This document shows positions 55,403 through 64,000 of a DNA stretch of 64,000 nt, one piece after another. The notes beneath the pieces are model-generated. The model saw nothing but the letters and a program-made list of their open reading frames with translations. It was not told the origin of the DNA and did no database searches. This stretch comes from Sphaerulina vaccinii. Its lineage: Eukaryota > Ascomycota > Dothideomycetes > Mycosphaerellales > Mycosphaerellaceae. Location: positions 1,798,001 through 1,862,000 of the forward strand of contig JAKUDP010000001.1 in NCBI GenBank assembly GCA_022570795.1. Reading direction: 5' to 3'. The first letter of the stretch is position 1; each line of letters begins with the position of its first letter. A program made the position numbers and the translations under genes.

Positions 55403-55467
55403 GTGCCTTCCTCTCTTAGTTTCAATCATACCTTCCTCTATTGATTGAAACTAAGAGAGGAAGGCAC
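55403..55467. repeat. Perfect 26-bp inverted repeat with 13-nt loop
   Basis: The left arm at 55403-55428 begins GTGCCTTCCTCTCTTAG. The right arm at 55442-55467 is its exact reverse complement, ending CTAAGAGAGGAAGGCAC. The 13-nt loop is 55429-55441. Outside the arms a further diverged inverted match exists (AGAGGCCTCT context at 55310-55335 and 55549-55580). Confidence 0.92.
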
Positions 55468-55593
55468 GAAAAGTAGGGGTAAGCGCCTACAACGCGTTCT
55501 GCCCAGTTTACCAAACCTACACTTCTACTCTGACATACCAGCTCTTTCAAAGATTCCAGAGGCCTCTCGAGGTCGGCACCATATTTCATACAG

Positions 55594-55806
55594 CGTACAT
55601 GGTCGAAAAAGGCCGCAGAAACAGCGCTGGAACGCGACTACGGCACTGAACTTGATGTTCAAGGCATCTGTATGGACTACGCCATCATCGGCATCAAGCA
55701 GACAAGGCGCACGCTAGATGGACTTAAGAAAGTCACCAAGCGCGTGCAGGACACACGCGAGAAAAAAGATCTCGAAGAATTGAAGAGAGTTCGCGGTACG
55801 TCATAA
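55594..55806 (+). other. Possible small exon or remnant coding frame
   Basis: After an acceptor-like ATACAG, a plus-strand frame of 70 codons reads as charged helical protein: ALERDYGTELDVQGICMDYA, GIKQTRRTLDGLKKVTKRVQ, EKKDLEELKRVR. It ends in TAA at 55804. The first in-frame ATG is at 55672. Its composition is coding-like, but no upstream exon is evident. It could be a remnant or a very small gene. Confidence 0.25.
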
Positions 55807-55895
55807 CCACGTCGATCGGGCAACGGAGGTACACACGAATGAGGGCGTTGGCGAAACGGAGATGTTGGCGAAGCGAAGGAGAGTGAGCCTTAAGC

Positions 55896-56924
55896 TTACT
55901 CTGCCACTTTGAACCTCCTTTCCCACAACCACTCGTAATGCGGCCTCGCTAAGTCAACCATCTCCTCGATCAAACCCTTTCCTTGAGCACCGAATTCCTC
56001 TTCCCATCCTGTCCTCTCCTTCTCCAAATCCAGATTGAACCCTGCCCTCTCACTTCTCACACCAGTCGACTCAATCAGATTCCTCTGACTAGCATACACC
56101 ATTGGATGTATCTTTCTCCTCTAGGCACACTCCACTCCAAACACAACTCCTCACTCTCCAGTCCTGCCTTCTCGGCCAGCGTTCGGACATACTCCCGACT
56201 AGTCATGAAATCATCCGCATCAGCTATAATAGGCTCGATTCCATTCTCTCTGAAGAACAAGTATAGCATCCTAATCCAGATCGGGTTCGTAGTGACGAGA
56301 AAGTTGGGTCGACCACTTCCGTTTGGTAGACCGAAGGCTTCGAGGACACGGTAGGTTGAGGAGACTGTTAAAATTGGGTTACGGATCGTGAGGATGGGGA
56401 TCGTGCCGGGGTGAAGGAGCAGGGAAGATGGTACAGATGTGAAGTTCTGTGGTTTGGCTTCGAGTGGCATGGCGCCGGGAGTATGGGATTTGACAAAGTC
56501 AACAATCATGTCCGGCTCTGCTGAGCTGAATGGATGATCTTGGACGTAGAGGATCTTGCCCTGCATGCAAATCAATCAGAATGCGCATGAGATAGAGATA
56601 AGTAACCGTTCATACGTCTTGCTGGACACTTTCCAGAGCGGCTTGCCACTTCTGTACTCCTTCTTGAGCTGCCTTTTGAAATTCGGCGCGAGCGGCATCA
56701 GACATGCCATCTCCCCAGTTCTGGCTGGTCAGCCATTGGACTTGTTGGCCTCGGCAGGCTGACAAAGGAGTGTACAGTAGCTCTCGACGGCTCTGCTTGC
56801 TCAATATCCGTTCTAATAAATGACCTAGAGTCTAGCGTAAGTTCCTGATCCTTTGATCGCGGCAAAGAGGCTCTAACGGACTTGCGCTGCGTGGCGTGTC
56901 GAAAAGGAGGATCTGAGAGACCAT
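55896..56924 (-). pseudogene. Sulfotransferase-like P-loop protein with frame disruption
   Basis: Exons 56924-56882, 56824-56616 and from 56560 onward are consistent with splice sites and frame. They start MVSQILLFDTPRSASHLLER, then LLYTPLSACRGQQ. The third exon reads ILYVQDHPF, IPILTIRNPILTVSS and IEPIIADADDFMTSREYV, matching the fungal sulfotransferase-like P-loop family. Near 56105-56125 the frame ends uselessly, while another frame continues with IHPMVYASQRNLIESTGV, LDLEKERTGWEEEFG and PHYEWLWERR, the expected C-terminus, to 55896. I see no intron long enough to explain the shift. A one-base indel (pseudogene or assembly error) is most likely. The enzyme's substrate is unknown. Confidence 0.6.
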
Positions 56925-57098
56925 TTTATTGCTGTTGTAGCTATAGCAGCTCATTCTTTCGTCGCACATGTTCCGCCGTATATCTTCAAGTAAGCGAAGG
57001 ATGACAAAGATGTGATCGACATCTGCCTGTAAGGCAGCTATGAAGCTGACGTTCGTCCAGTCTTGGCATTCTGAAACAGGATCTTATGCTCTGAGACT

Positions 57099-57875
57099 CT
57101 AATCAATGCCAGAGCCAAGGTATTGTAACAGTAATGCTGAGAGTACCATGGTCATCGATCCATTGGTTCGAAAACGTGTGCCAGAGCTCGGAGTTGCAGT
57201 GGGCGCCGCTTGTGTAGAGGATGCAGGCGTATTCCCTCTCCCAGTATTAACAGTCAAGGCAGTGGACACAGTGGACGTCGTTGTGCTTGCAGCATGAGTG
57301 CCGGTGCTCATTGCTGTCGTGCTTGGTTCTGATGTGCCACTAGATGTGGTTACAGGTTTACTGATGGAATTTGTCACACCGCCTTCTTCAGGTGAAACTT
57401 CGACTTCGACGAAAGTCCAGTACTGCCCGGTCAGATTTCCCTGTCCCATATACGTCTGGAGCGTATCGCTATACGTATCCAGATACCATCCTTCGCCCGT
57501 CAGATCATTCTCCAGCCTAAGAAGGAAGTTGTCTTGGAAAACCCGACGAGAAGTCCACGTCAGATATGTTGGTGTTGATACACCGTCCGCACTCCTGTAG
57601 TACGATGTAACAAGTGGTCCGGTGACCGGATTTACACCAAGACATCTTTGCATAGCAGAGGAGCCAGTGCAGAGTGTAAATGGGTTATAGTCGTCCCAGG
57701 TATTAGTGTCCCCTGTGAGATTGACGGTAAGGTGGAGACGGAGAGCGACCGTAGAGCCATAGACACTATTGTTGGCCTGCTCATAGTGGAGGAAGACATA
57801 CGGGCCTAGAAAGGCGTTCGTCAATTGGTAAGAGGTGCCACTGATGAGGTCTGAGGGGGCCAAGTCGAGTGACAT
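57099..57875 (-). CDS. Cell-surface-type protein with GPI-like C-terminus
   Basis: The frame runs from ATG 57875 (258 residues) with a TAA just upstream in frame. Residues 1-160 form a globular extracellular-type domain with sequons and aromatic residues (YQLTNAFLGPYVFLHYE, TWDDYNPFTLC, GEGWYLDTYSD, GNLTGQYWTF). A Thr/Ser-rich stalk and a C-terminal hydrophobic tail follow (SMTMVLSALLLQYLG), as in GPI-anchored fungal proteins. No signal peptide is seen at this start. A CCCTCAG acceptor-like site at about residue 8 suggests that the true N-terminus lies in an upstream exon I could not identify. Function unknown. Confidence 0.5.
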   Translation of the reverse strand: MSLDLAPSDLISGTSYQLTNAFLGPYVFLHYEQANNSVYGSTVALRLHLTVNLTGDTNTWDDYNPFTLCTGSSAMQRCLGVNPVTGPLVTSYYRSADGVSTPTYLTWTSRRVFQDNFLLRLENDLTGEGWYLDTYSDTLQTYMGQGNLTGQYWTFVEVEVSPEEGGVTNSISKPVTTSSGTSEPSTTAMSTGTHAASTTTSTVSTALTVNTGRGNTPASSTQAAPTATPSSGTRFRTNGSMTMVLSALLLQYLGSGID

Positions 57876-58188
57876 GCCGATTTAGGATCTCGAGGGCGTT
57901 CGCGCGACGCTGAATCCTGGTCTGGTGTCGAGCTTTGAACAATCCTGCTCGGGGACTCGAAGGTAGCGACCCGCGGAGCTGATGCACACTGGTGAGCATA
58001 CCGCATAACGTCAAATTTGCTTGGCAGATGCTCAATATAGCAAGGTTTGAGGAGCTCTATGCCTCGGTCAATCCTTCGCCAGAAAGGAAAAAATTTCGAG
58101 AAGTCTGCGATCAGATCTGCCCAGCTGGGAGATTGAGTCGCCAGATCCAGTATCGCCATCGACAAGGTCGTATAGGCGTTAATGCTCA
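57876..58188. other. Upstream region of the surface protein
   Basis: It probably contains the missing 5' exon of the gene at 57099-57875. The open frame here (58192-57821) has no hydrophobic leader. Confidence 0.3.
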
Positions 58189-59321
58189 TCACTTCTTGGG
58201 CGCCTTCCTCGTCCCAATGCTCATGTTCGGAAGCGTAGGCATCTTGGCATCTCGCACGGCAGTCTGTGCCTGAGCAACAGCATCACCTAACAGAACCCTG
58301 ATGGCATTCTCCAGTCTGCGATCCTTCTTGCGTCTCATGTAGAGTATGACGATCCAGAGTATGATCCCATCAGCCACGAACAGCTGCACAGCCCACCAGC
58401 TCAGCCGTAAGACCCATCCCCACCAGCTATGCTTTCGTTGGTAGTTCAGGAAGCGTCTCGTTTCTAGCTGTTCTCGTAGAGCGGCGACCTCTGTGGTGAG
58501 TTTGATGAGGGAGGATTCGATACGCTTGCGCCAGCGGTTGTCTGAAGGAGACGAGGACTGTCGTGGAGTTGGTCGAAAGCGGTCGGTCGGCGACTCTGCA
58601 CCATCTCTGCCAGACTCAGAGGCGCCGTGGTGTAATTCGGCTTCGTCTATTTGTGAGACTGGCGCATCCACGAACTCTTCCACCTCCTCTTCGGCCAGCT
58701 CATCCTCATCGACTTCAGATTGTGGTGCCAGTAGTGTCAGACCTTTGATCTGCTGGCTACTGTCCATGGCTGCAGCATCTGATCTCCCAGCGCCATTGCC
58801 GCCTGTCCCTGAACTGCCCGAATGCATGTAGTCTCGGCGCTCTATCGTCTGTAAGGGCGATGAGTGCTCCGAAGATGAATGCTGGGAGTTGTTCTTGATC
58901 TGATCCCAGACAAATTCCAGCTCTTCTACCAGCTCCCTCGCCTCTGGTGTGGTAGATGCATACTTGTGCATGGTCGAGATGAGCTTCTCAATGTATCGTC
59001 TCTTGGCCTCTGTTCTCCCCAAGCCCTCATTCGTCTTCCAGGCATCCCATTTCTCTTGCTCCTTCTTCACTGACTCGGGCGTTGGTCCTGCATTCGATGA
59101 AGTCGGTCGATCGGAGATGAGAGACACATCGCCTTCCATGCTCTGTTTGTACAGGCCATACAGTGCCAATCGATCGGTGGAAGGCGGCTTCTGTGATCCC
59201 GGCCGAATCTTGTTGACGGTGTTGAGGGCATGGCCGAAGACGCGGTCTGTACGTGTCAGATGATGTCTTCTTACTTCAGAACAAAGAGAACATCTTGTCA
59301 CTCACCCACGGAGTCTGCCAT
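58189..59321 (-). CDS. ATG37: Acyl-CoA-binding protein, ATG37/ACBD5-like
   Basis: Two exons, 59321-59306 and 59246-58189, joined G|AC across a 59-nt intron (GTGAGT donor, TACAG acceptor), product 357 residues. The acyl-CoA-binding domain occupies about 5-110: DRVFGHALNTVNKIRPGSQK, RLALYGLYKQSMEGDV, KWDAWKTNEGLGRTEAKRRY. An acidic disordered middle follows. Next are a short coiled coil (LIKLTTEVAALREQLETRR) and one transmembrane helix near the C-terminus (WAVQLFVADGIILWIVILYM). ACB domain plus C-terminal tail anchor is the Atg37/ACBD5 plan, a peroxisomal protein for pexophagy and acyl-CoA handling. The assignment to Atg37 rather than another ACBP rests on this architecture. Confidence 0.8.
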
Positions 59322-60421
59322 CTTCAATCAATCAACGACTTCTTATTCTTATCAATGACGCGCTGTATCGATCGCCGGGATGGAGTGGTGGATGGCAAAG
59401 TGCATAGAGGGCTAGTCGTGGCGTGATGGCTGCTCATGACGAAGAGCAGCAAACGTGTGGTGACATGGTCGTGTGTGTATTGCTTCTCTTTTAACTTCTA
59501 TGCCCGTCACATGCAAGGATTCTCCACTCTCTCGGAGGATGTCAACATGGTATACCGAGGAGAGTTTCATAGAGTTCACGATTGATCGAAGACGGTCTAG
59601 TCTTGCTTACATGAGAGTCAAGGATGCCATCAAGACATCTGCTCCAGAAAACGACTTCTTGAGTACTTCTCAACATCACCTTATCCCATCGCGAGATCGG
59701 TGTGTGCAGCCGTGGGGGCAGCAGCGCGCCTCTTATCGTCTCCAACGACGATGTACATGCAAGCCACGGCAAGGACTGTGATGGACAGCTTCGTCCTATC
59801 AAGAGATCAAAGAGATCGCGATATATACGCTGCCACAACGTCTGGGCGCTCGCCATGTCGAGCAAGTCAAGAGGAGGCGGTGGAAGATCTATCTTACAAT
59901 ACCACGTTCGCGAAGAAGCTCGCCTTCTTGTACACACTGACTGCCTTGAACGATATACGATAGCATGCGGAAAAGACTTGCATATCCGCTTCAAGAGCCC
60001 ACGGCGAACACGATCACATTGGCCGCATTCACGGCGAAACCTGAAGGATCAGAACAATGAACGGCCCATTATCCGAAGCAGTGGCCATTCTTTGCCTTCT
60101 GGCCGAGTTCGCTGAAGTTTTACCACTCTTTTCAACCAATGATCTAGCGGGATCCACCACTTCTTGGGCGTCACCGATCTCGGCGTGGCAGGAATGCACA
60201 CTATGTACTCTTCCGCCGCGATAGAGGTCGACGGCCAACTCATCCTTGCACCGTCCATAGGTACCTCTTGCTGAAAAGTGATGCAGGAAATGTTCGGTCA
60301 GTGCTGCTAGAGGTGCATGGTTGAGTCACAAGTTTGCTTTTCCTTTTCTCTCATACAATCTTTCGATTGTTGACACTCAAATCCATTCTATTGATAAGAC
60401 CCGCTCGTTAAATGCTCCAAC
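59322..60421. other. Gene-poor region; one unsupported small frame
   Basis: The minus-strand frame 59856-59542 (MASAQTLWQRIYRDLFDLL, 104 residues) has an ATG and is slightly protein-like, but no family or splice support. The rest has no recognisable gene. Confidence 0.3.
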
Positions 60422-62014
60422 ATGGAGAACAGCCTCGACCACAAGCAGCATCCTACAGAGGTTGTGGAAGAACAAGAAAAGGAAGACATCAGACCAGAAT
60501 CTATCAAGGATCACTCCGATTCACACTCCGATCACAACGACCACAAAAACGAAGCAAGCCAAACAGTAACATCTGCAGATGTTGAAAGCCAACGACATAG
60601 CATACAGCTCCACCAGACGAGATCTCACATCTCAACCCACGACACCCCAGCACTCCACGACCAGCACTACGAGGTTGGAGATGAGATCTATAGCAAATTC
60701 TCGAAATGGCGAAAGATCTCCATCGTCGCCATACTCAGCTTCTCCTCCTTCCTCGCCCCCATTTCCTCAACATCCATCCTCGCTGCCTCGCCAGAAGTCG
60801 TCTCAACCTACAACACGACCGGCACGATCTTCAACATCTCCAACGCACTCTACATGCTCTTCATGGGCCTCAGCCCTTTGGTCTGGGGACCTCTAGGCCA
60901 AACCTACGGACGCAAATGGACTCTCGCCTGGGCAGCAGTAACCTTCACCGGCTTCTCAGCAGGGTCAGCCCTAGCGCCAAATCTAGCCTCATACTTCGTC
61001 TTCCGAATGCTCACAGCTTTCCAAGGAACCGCTTTCCTAATCATCGGAGGCACAGCAATAGGAGACATCTATCGACCTATAGAAAGAGGCACAGCATACT
61101 CCTGGTTCATGTCCGGGACTCTCATCGGACCAGCCTTCGGACCTTTCATAGGCGGTATAATCGTCACATTCGTCTCTTGGCGGGACATCTTCTGGCTACA
61201 GACCGCTTTGGCTGCAGCCTCAACAGCCTTGATAATCTTCTTCTTACCCGAGACGATACACAAGAAGAAGTCCGACGAGATACGCACTCTCCCTCGACGC
61301 GCCCAAGCAAAACAAATCTGGCTCTGGATCAATCCTGCTCGAGTCTTGATACTCTTCAAGTACCCCAACCTCATCATCGTCGCAATCGCTTCCTCAAGTT
61401 TAGTATGGAATATGTATTCCCTCCTAACACCAATTCGCTACATTCTCAACCCTCGCTTCCACTTGACCTCTCCAATCCAGAGCGGTTTATTCTACATCGC
61501 CCCCGGATGCGGCTACTTGACTGGAACGTTCTTCGGAGGGAGATGGGCAGACTATATCGTACGAAAATACATGAAGCGGAGAAATGGTACGAGGATAGCA
61601 GAGGACAGATTACATTCTTGTTTACCTGCTATGGGATTGGTCATACCGGCATGTATGATTGTATACGGCTGGTCGATTGAGAAGAAAGTCGGTGGGATTG
61701 CGTTACCGGTTATTGCGATGTTTTTGCAGGGTGTTGCTCAGTTGTTTTGTTTTCCGAGTTTGAATACTTATTGTTTGGATGTTATGCAGAGTAGGAGTTC
61801 GGAAGTTGTGGCAGGGAACTACTTCATCAGGTATCTGTTCGGCGCTGTCGGATCTGCTGTGGTACTTCCTATTGTGCAAGCTATTGGTGTTGGATGGTTC
61901 AGTACGATATCGGCGTTATTCGTCGCCGCAGGTGCGCTGGGGACTTGGGCCGTTGCCATCTGGGGACGGGACTGGAGGGAGAGGATCGATAGAGGGAAGG
62001 AGATTGAAGACTAG
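60422..62014 (+). CDS. MFS transporter, DHA1 type
   Basis: Single exon, 530 residues. The hydrophilic N-terminus (about 95 residues) is rich in His, Ser, Glu and Asp. Twelve hydrophobic segments follow, starting ISIVAILSFSSFLAPISSTS. The loop after TM2 holds GPLGQTYGRKW, the MFS motif A region. FQGTAFLIIGGTAIGD and SGTLIGPAFGPFIGG correspond to the motif B/C region of drug:H+ antiporters. The second half has GGRWADYIVRK and VVAGNYFIRYLFGAVGSAVV. It is probably a plasma-membrane exporter of small molecules. The substrate cannot be predicted and no biosynthetic cluster is adjacent. Confidence 0.88.
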   Translation: MENSLDHKQHPTEVVEEQEKEDIRPESIKDHSDSHSDHNDHKNEASQTVTSADVESQRHSIQLHQTRSHISTHDTPALHDQHYEVGDEIYSKFSKWRKISIVAILSFSSFLAPISSTSILAASPEVVSTYNTTGTIFNISNALYMLFMGLSPLVWGPLGQTYGRKWTLAWAAVTFTGFSAGSALAPNLASYFVFRMLTAFQGTAFLIIGGTAIGDIYRPIERGTAYSWFMSGTLIGPAFGPFIGGIIVTFVSWRDIFWLQTALAAASTALIIFFLPETIHKKKSDEIRTLPRRAQAKQIWLWINPARVLILFKYPNLIIVAIASSSLVWNMYSLLTPIRYILNPRFHLTSPIQSGLFYIAPGCGYLTGTFFGGRWADYIVRKYMKRRNGTRIAEDRLHSCLPAMGLVIPACMIVYGWSIEKKVGGIALPVIAMFLQGVAQLFCFPSLNTYCLDVMQSRSSEVVAGNYFIRYLFGAVGSAVVLPIVQAIGVGWFSTISALFVAAGALGTWAVAIWGRDWRERIDRGKEIED

Positions 62015-62546
62015 GTTGAAGCGTAAGAGCATTGCATCGGCGTTATATGAATAAGAATGATACCCTGGGTGGCGTTAGAATGCTCGATTGATTTTTCTAC
62101 AGAGCAAAAGTATGAGCACTACATGACCTGTGCTGATGATCGTATGCGATTGTTTTTGCTTTTTGTCTCCATTTTGCTCGATTATCTGCAAAGCTCATCT
62201 GTTCCTTACCTTAAGTACGTGGAGTGTTGCTTACAGTACTGCAATTGTTACTTGGCACACTACCAGATAATGTCAATGTCGTCAAGTGAGAGATTTGCTT
62301 GTGGCGAAGAACTAAATGTCGAGAAATTGTGCTCTCGCCTCACAATCACCTCTCTGTTCATGCGTAGTGACTGATTTATTGCAGGTCCAGGCATACCGCA
62401 CAGAGAAGTCGAAGTGGCCCTCAGAGAACATCCGACGCTTGGTTTCTTATCACGAAGTTTGCTGGGATGAGAGTATGCTGAATGAGAAATCATGAGCGTA
62501 GCACGTATCTCTTTCATCATACATTCTATTGATCTGAACAGTCGTA
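62015..62546. other. Convergent intergenic region
   Basis: 3' flanks of the MFS and GH5 genes. Nothing else was recognised. Confidence 0.5.
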
Positions 62547-63917
62547 TCATCGTAAAGGTTTCATAAGTGCCTGCAAGTCTTTCAATCTCCAGTCGTCCAC
62601 GACTGTTTCCCAGTCATCCTTGAGCAGACCATACGTCTCATTGTCGTAGCCTTCAGGCTTTCTCGGGTTAAGTGCCCAGTAACCCCAATCCGCATCCGTT
62701 TCTCTCAGCACAGTCATCAGACTGTTCCAATAGTGATGGTCCTCGTCATTGCCCGCGTGCGGAGCGCCAAACTCTCCAACCCAGACTGGCGCAACATTGC
62801 CTTCGAGCAGGAACGCCCAGTTCTTGATCATATCCTCCTCGAACGAGGCGTACGGTCGTTTGCCGTATGGTACGCTAGGAATGTGACCCCAGCCAGACCA
62901 TGAATAGACATGCGAGCTGTACACCACTCGATCTTCGATTGATAGCTGTACTGGCCGCTTTCCGGCTCCGGAGCAGTCATTCGCGGACGAAACTCCTTCC
63001 ACAAACATCAACCAGTCTGGCTGGAGCGCCAGTAGTGCTTCGCTAGCTTGTTCTGACGCCTTTGCCCATGAGTTCCAGCTCATCGTGCCCCAGACTCCTC
63101 GAGGCTCGTTGCGCAGGTCAGCACCAATCACTAGAGGGTTGGAGATAAAAGGGCGCATTATGGTCTTCCAGTGGTCGATCCATGATGCAGTAGTTTGCTT
63201 GATCTTGCAAATCGGCCCATAGTGGTCGTTCTTCCAGCTGGAGTCGCACAGGTTCATTCCATCGCACCAATGGGCATTTGTAATGTGGTTGTTAGGTATT
63301 ACGATCAATCCAGCGTCAGTCATTGACTTGACGCAGGCGTTGAAGACGTCTAATGCTCGGGGACCTGCGAGTTCTGCTTCGGTGCTCCTCGGTTTCAGTC
63401 CATGCCCGAGGTCATAGTCGTCTAGCAGATCCAGGTTCGCGGAAATGTACTCGGGCGGTATCACGGGGTTCTCGATGACCATTTGATCCGAGTAAGGGAA
63501 GCGTACAGAGTTGAAGCCCATCTTCTTGATCGTCGCAGCGATTTCGTCTCGATGCCGGAAGTCCAGTCCACCGGGTACGAAGTAGATGTCGCTAGCGCCG
63601 TACCAGTTGATCGACGCTAGCTTGACTCTTTGGCCGTCTGCATCGACAATCTGTCTCCCTGCCGTCCGTAATGGTGGAGTGAAGAACGGCTTCGCGCTGG
63701 TCGTTATGTTCTTGACATCCTGCAGCGGTATTTGGAGCACTCGCGCCTCTCCTGAAGGCAAGAAACGTAAGCTGTAGTAGAACACAACGATAGACAGCAC
63801 AGTCGACGCTAGTATCGTCCTCTTTCGGAGCATGGCCGCGGTGGGTCGGTGCGACTTGAGGTTGAAGTCGACCACGAAGAGGATGCAGAGAAGGGCAAGG
63901 GAAGAAGTGAATGGCAT
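62547..63917 (-). CDS. Glycoside hydrolase family 5 (endoglucanase-like)
   Basis: Single exon, 456 residues from ATG 63917; a second in-frame ATG at residue 29 is also possible. The N-terminus has a hydrophobic segment at 33-50 (TILASTVLSIVVFYYSL) that could serve as signal anchor. The (beta/alpha)8 core shows INWYGASD, GFNSVRFPYSDQMV, LIVIPNNHITNAHWC, the acid/base Glu271 in LRNEP and the nucleophile Glu382 in WVGEFGAPH. The aromatic WGYWALNP strand completes the GH5 set. It acts on beta-1,4-linked glucans or related polysaccharides. The membrane-anchor-like start and absence of a CBM suggest a wall-associated or periplasmic enzyme. Confidence 0.9.
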   Translation of the reverse strand: MPFTSSLALLCILFVVDFNLKSHRPTAAMLRKRTILASTVLSIVVFYYSLRFLPSGEARVLQIPLQDVKNITTSAKPFFTPPLRTAGRQIVDADGQRVKLASINWYGASDIYFVPGGLDFRHRDEIAATIKKMGFNSVRFPYSDQMVIENPVIPPEYISANLDLLDDYDLGHGLKPRSTEAELAGPRALDVFNACVKSMTDAGLIVIPNNHITNAHWCDGMNLCDSSWKNDHYGPICKIKQTTASWIDHWKTIMRPFISNPLVIGADLRNEPRGVWGTMSWNSWAKASEQASEALLALQPDWLMFVEGVSSANDCSGAGKRPVQLSIEDRVVYSSHVYSWSGWGHIPSVPYGKRPYASFEEDMIKNWAFLLEGNVAPVWVGEFGAPHAGNDEDHHYWNSLMTVLRETDADWGYWALNPRKPEGYDNETYGLLKDDWETVVDDWRLKDLQALMKPLR

Positions 63918-64000
63918 GATAATGGAGTGCGACCGGCGCTGATATACAAGTGTATGAGGATAGCGAATGGGAGGTCATCGGTGCAATAGCATCCGCATGA

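Noticed and set aside
60579..61680. Long plus-strand frames inside the MFS gene
   Set aside because: Out-of-frame shadows; the MFS frame has twelve membrane segments and motif A.
1..64000. CRISPR arrays, prophage, bacterial operons
   Set aside because: The window is eukaryotic with spliceosomal introns; the direct repeats found lack CRISPR repeat-spacer regularity.
1..64000. tRNA or rRNA genes and autonomous transposons
   Set aside because: I saw no cloverleaf with A and B boxes and no transposase or reverse-transcriptase motifs; a tRNAscan or RepeatMasker run would be decisive.

Overview
The window is nuclear DNA of a filamentous ascomycete. The evidence is densely spaced genes on both strands, short GT-AG introns (mostly 49-60 nt) that restore frame exactly, and orthologues of eukaryotic core genes (CDC123, CWC21, BOS1, an ATG37-like acyl-CoA-binding protein, a kinesin, a GYF protein) mixed with typically fungal families (Zn2Cys6 regulator, HET domain, DUF6590, DUF7702, fungal S41 peptidase, alcohol acetyltransferase). 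The mixture suits Dothideomycetes (Mycosphaerellales-like), but that placement is inference.

Layout. 0-10.5 kb: a Thr-rich secreted protein running off the left edge, a small Cys-rich secreted protein, an F-box protein, a Ser-rich frame broken by one TGA, a DUF6590 protein, an orphan nuclear-type protein and a Zn2Cys6 regulator whose zinc cluster is spread over three exons. 11-20.6 kb: a DUF7702 membrane protein, a decayed CDC123 fragment, a 128-nt tandem array with hairpins, intact CDC123 divergent from CWC21, a single-pass membrane protein, and an alpha/beta hydrolase. 21-31 kb: kinesin, a large GYF-domain protein, a long gene-poor stretch, and a Gly/Met-repeat protein. 32-39.3 kb: alcohol acetyltransferase, a Lys-rich orphan, a prodomain-less metacaspase, a GNAT acetyltransferase and a frame broken by one TAG. 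40-52.3 kb: BOS1, a secreted S41 peptidase, an NLR-like protein (P-loop, ZZ finger, ankyrin repeats) tail-to-tail with a HET-domain gene, and a PTEN-like phosphatase. 53-64 kb: a coiled-coil orphan with a decayed copy of its own 3' end, a perfect 26-bp inverted repeat, a frame-disrupted sulfotransferase-like gene, a cell-surface-type protein, ATG37-like, an MFS transporter and a GH5 glycosidase.

The most interesting locus is the NLR/HET pair at 44.7-50.2 kb. It joins a signal-transducing STAND-type ATPase to a cell-death-type HET domain with only 14 bp between the two stop codons, so it is a candidate allorecognition or immunity unit. The second is the CDC123 3' flank, where a gene fragment, a tandem array and two paralogous hairpins with a compensatory base-pair change sit together. 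Exon boundaries were worked out by hand from splice consensus and frame; no database search was possible. I recognised no transposon, tRNA, rRNA or CRISPR.
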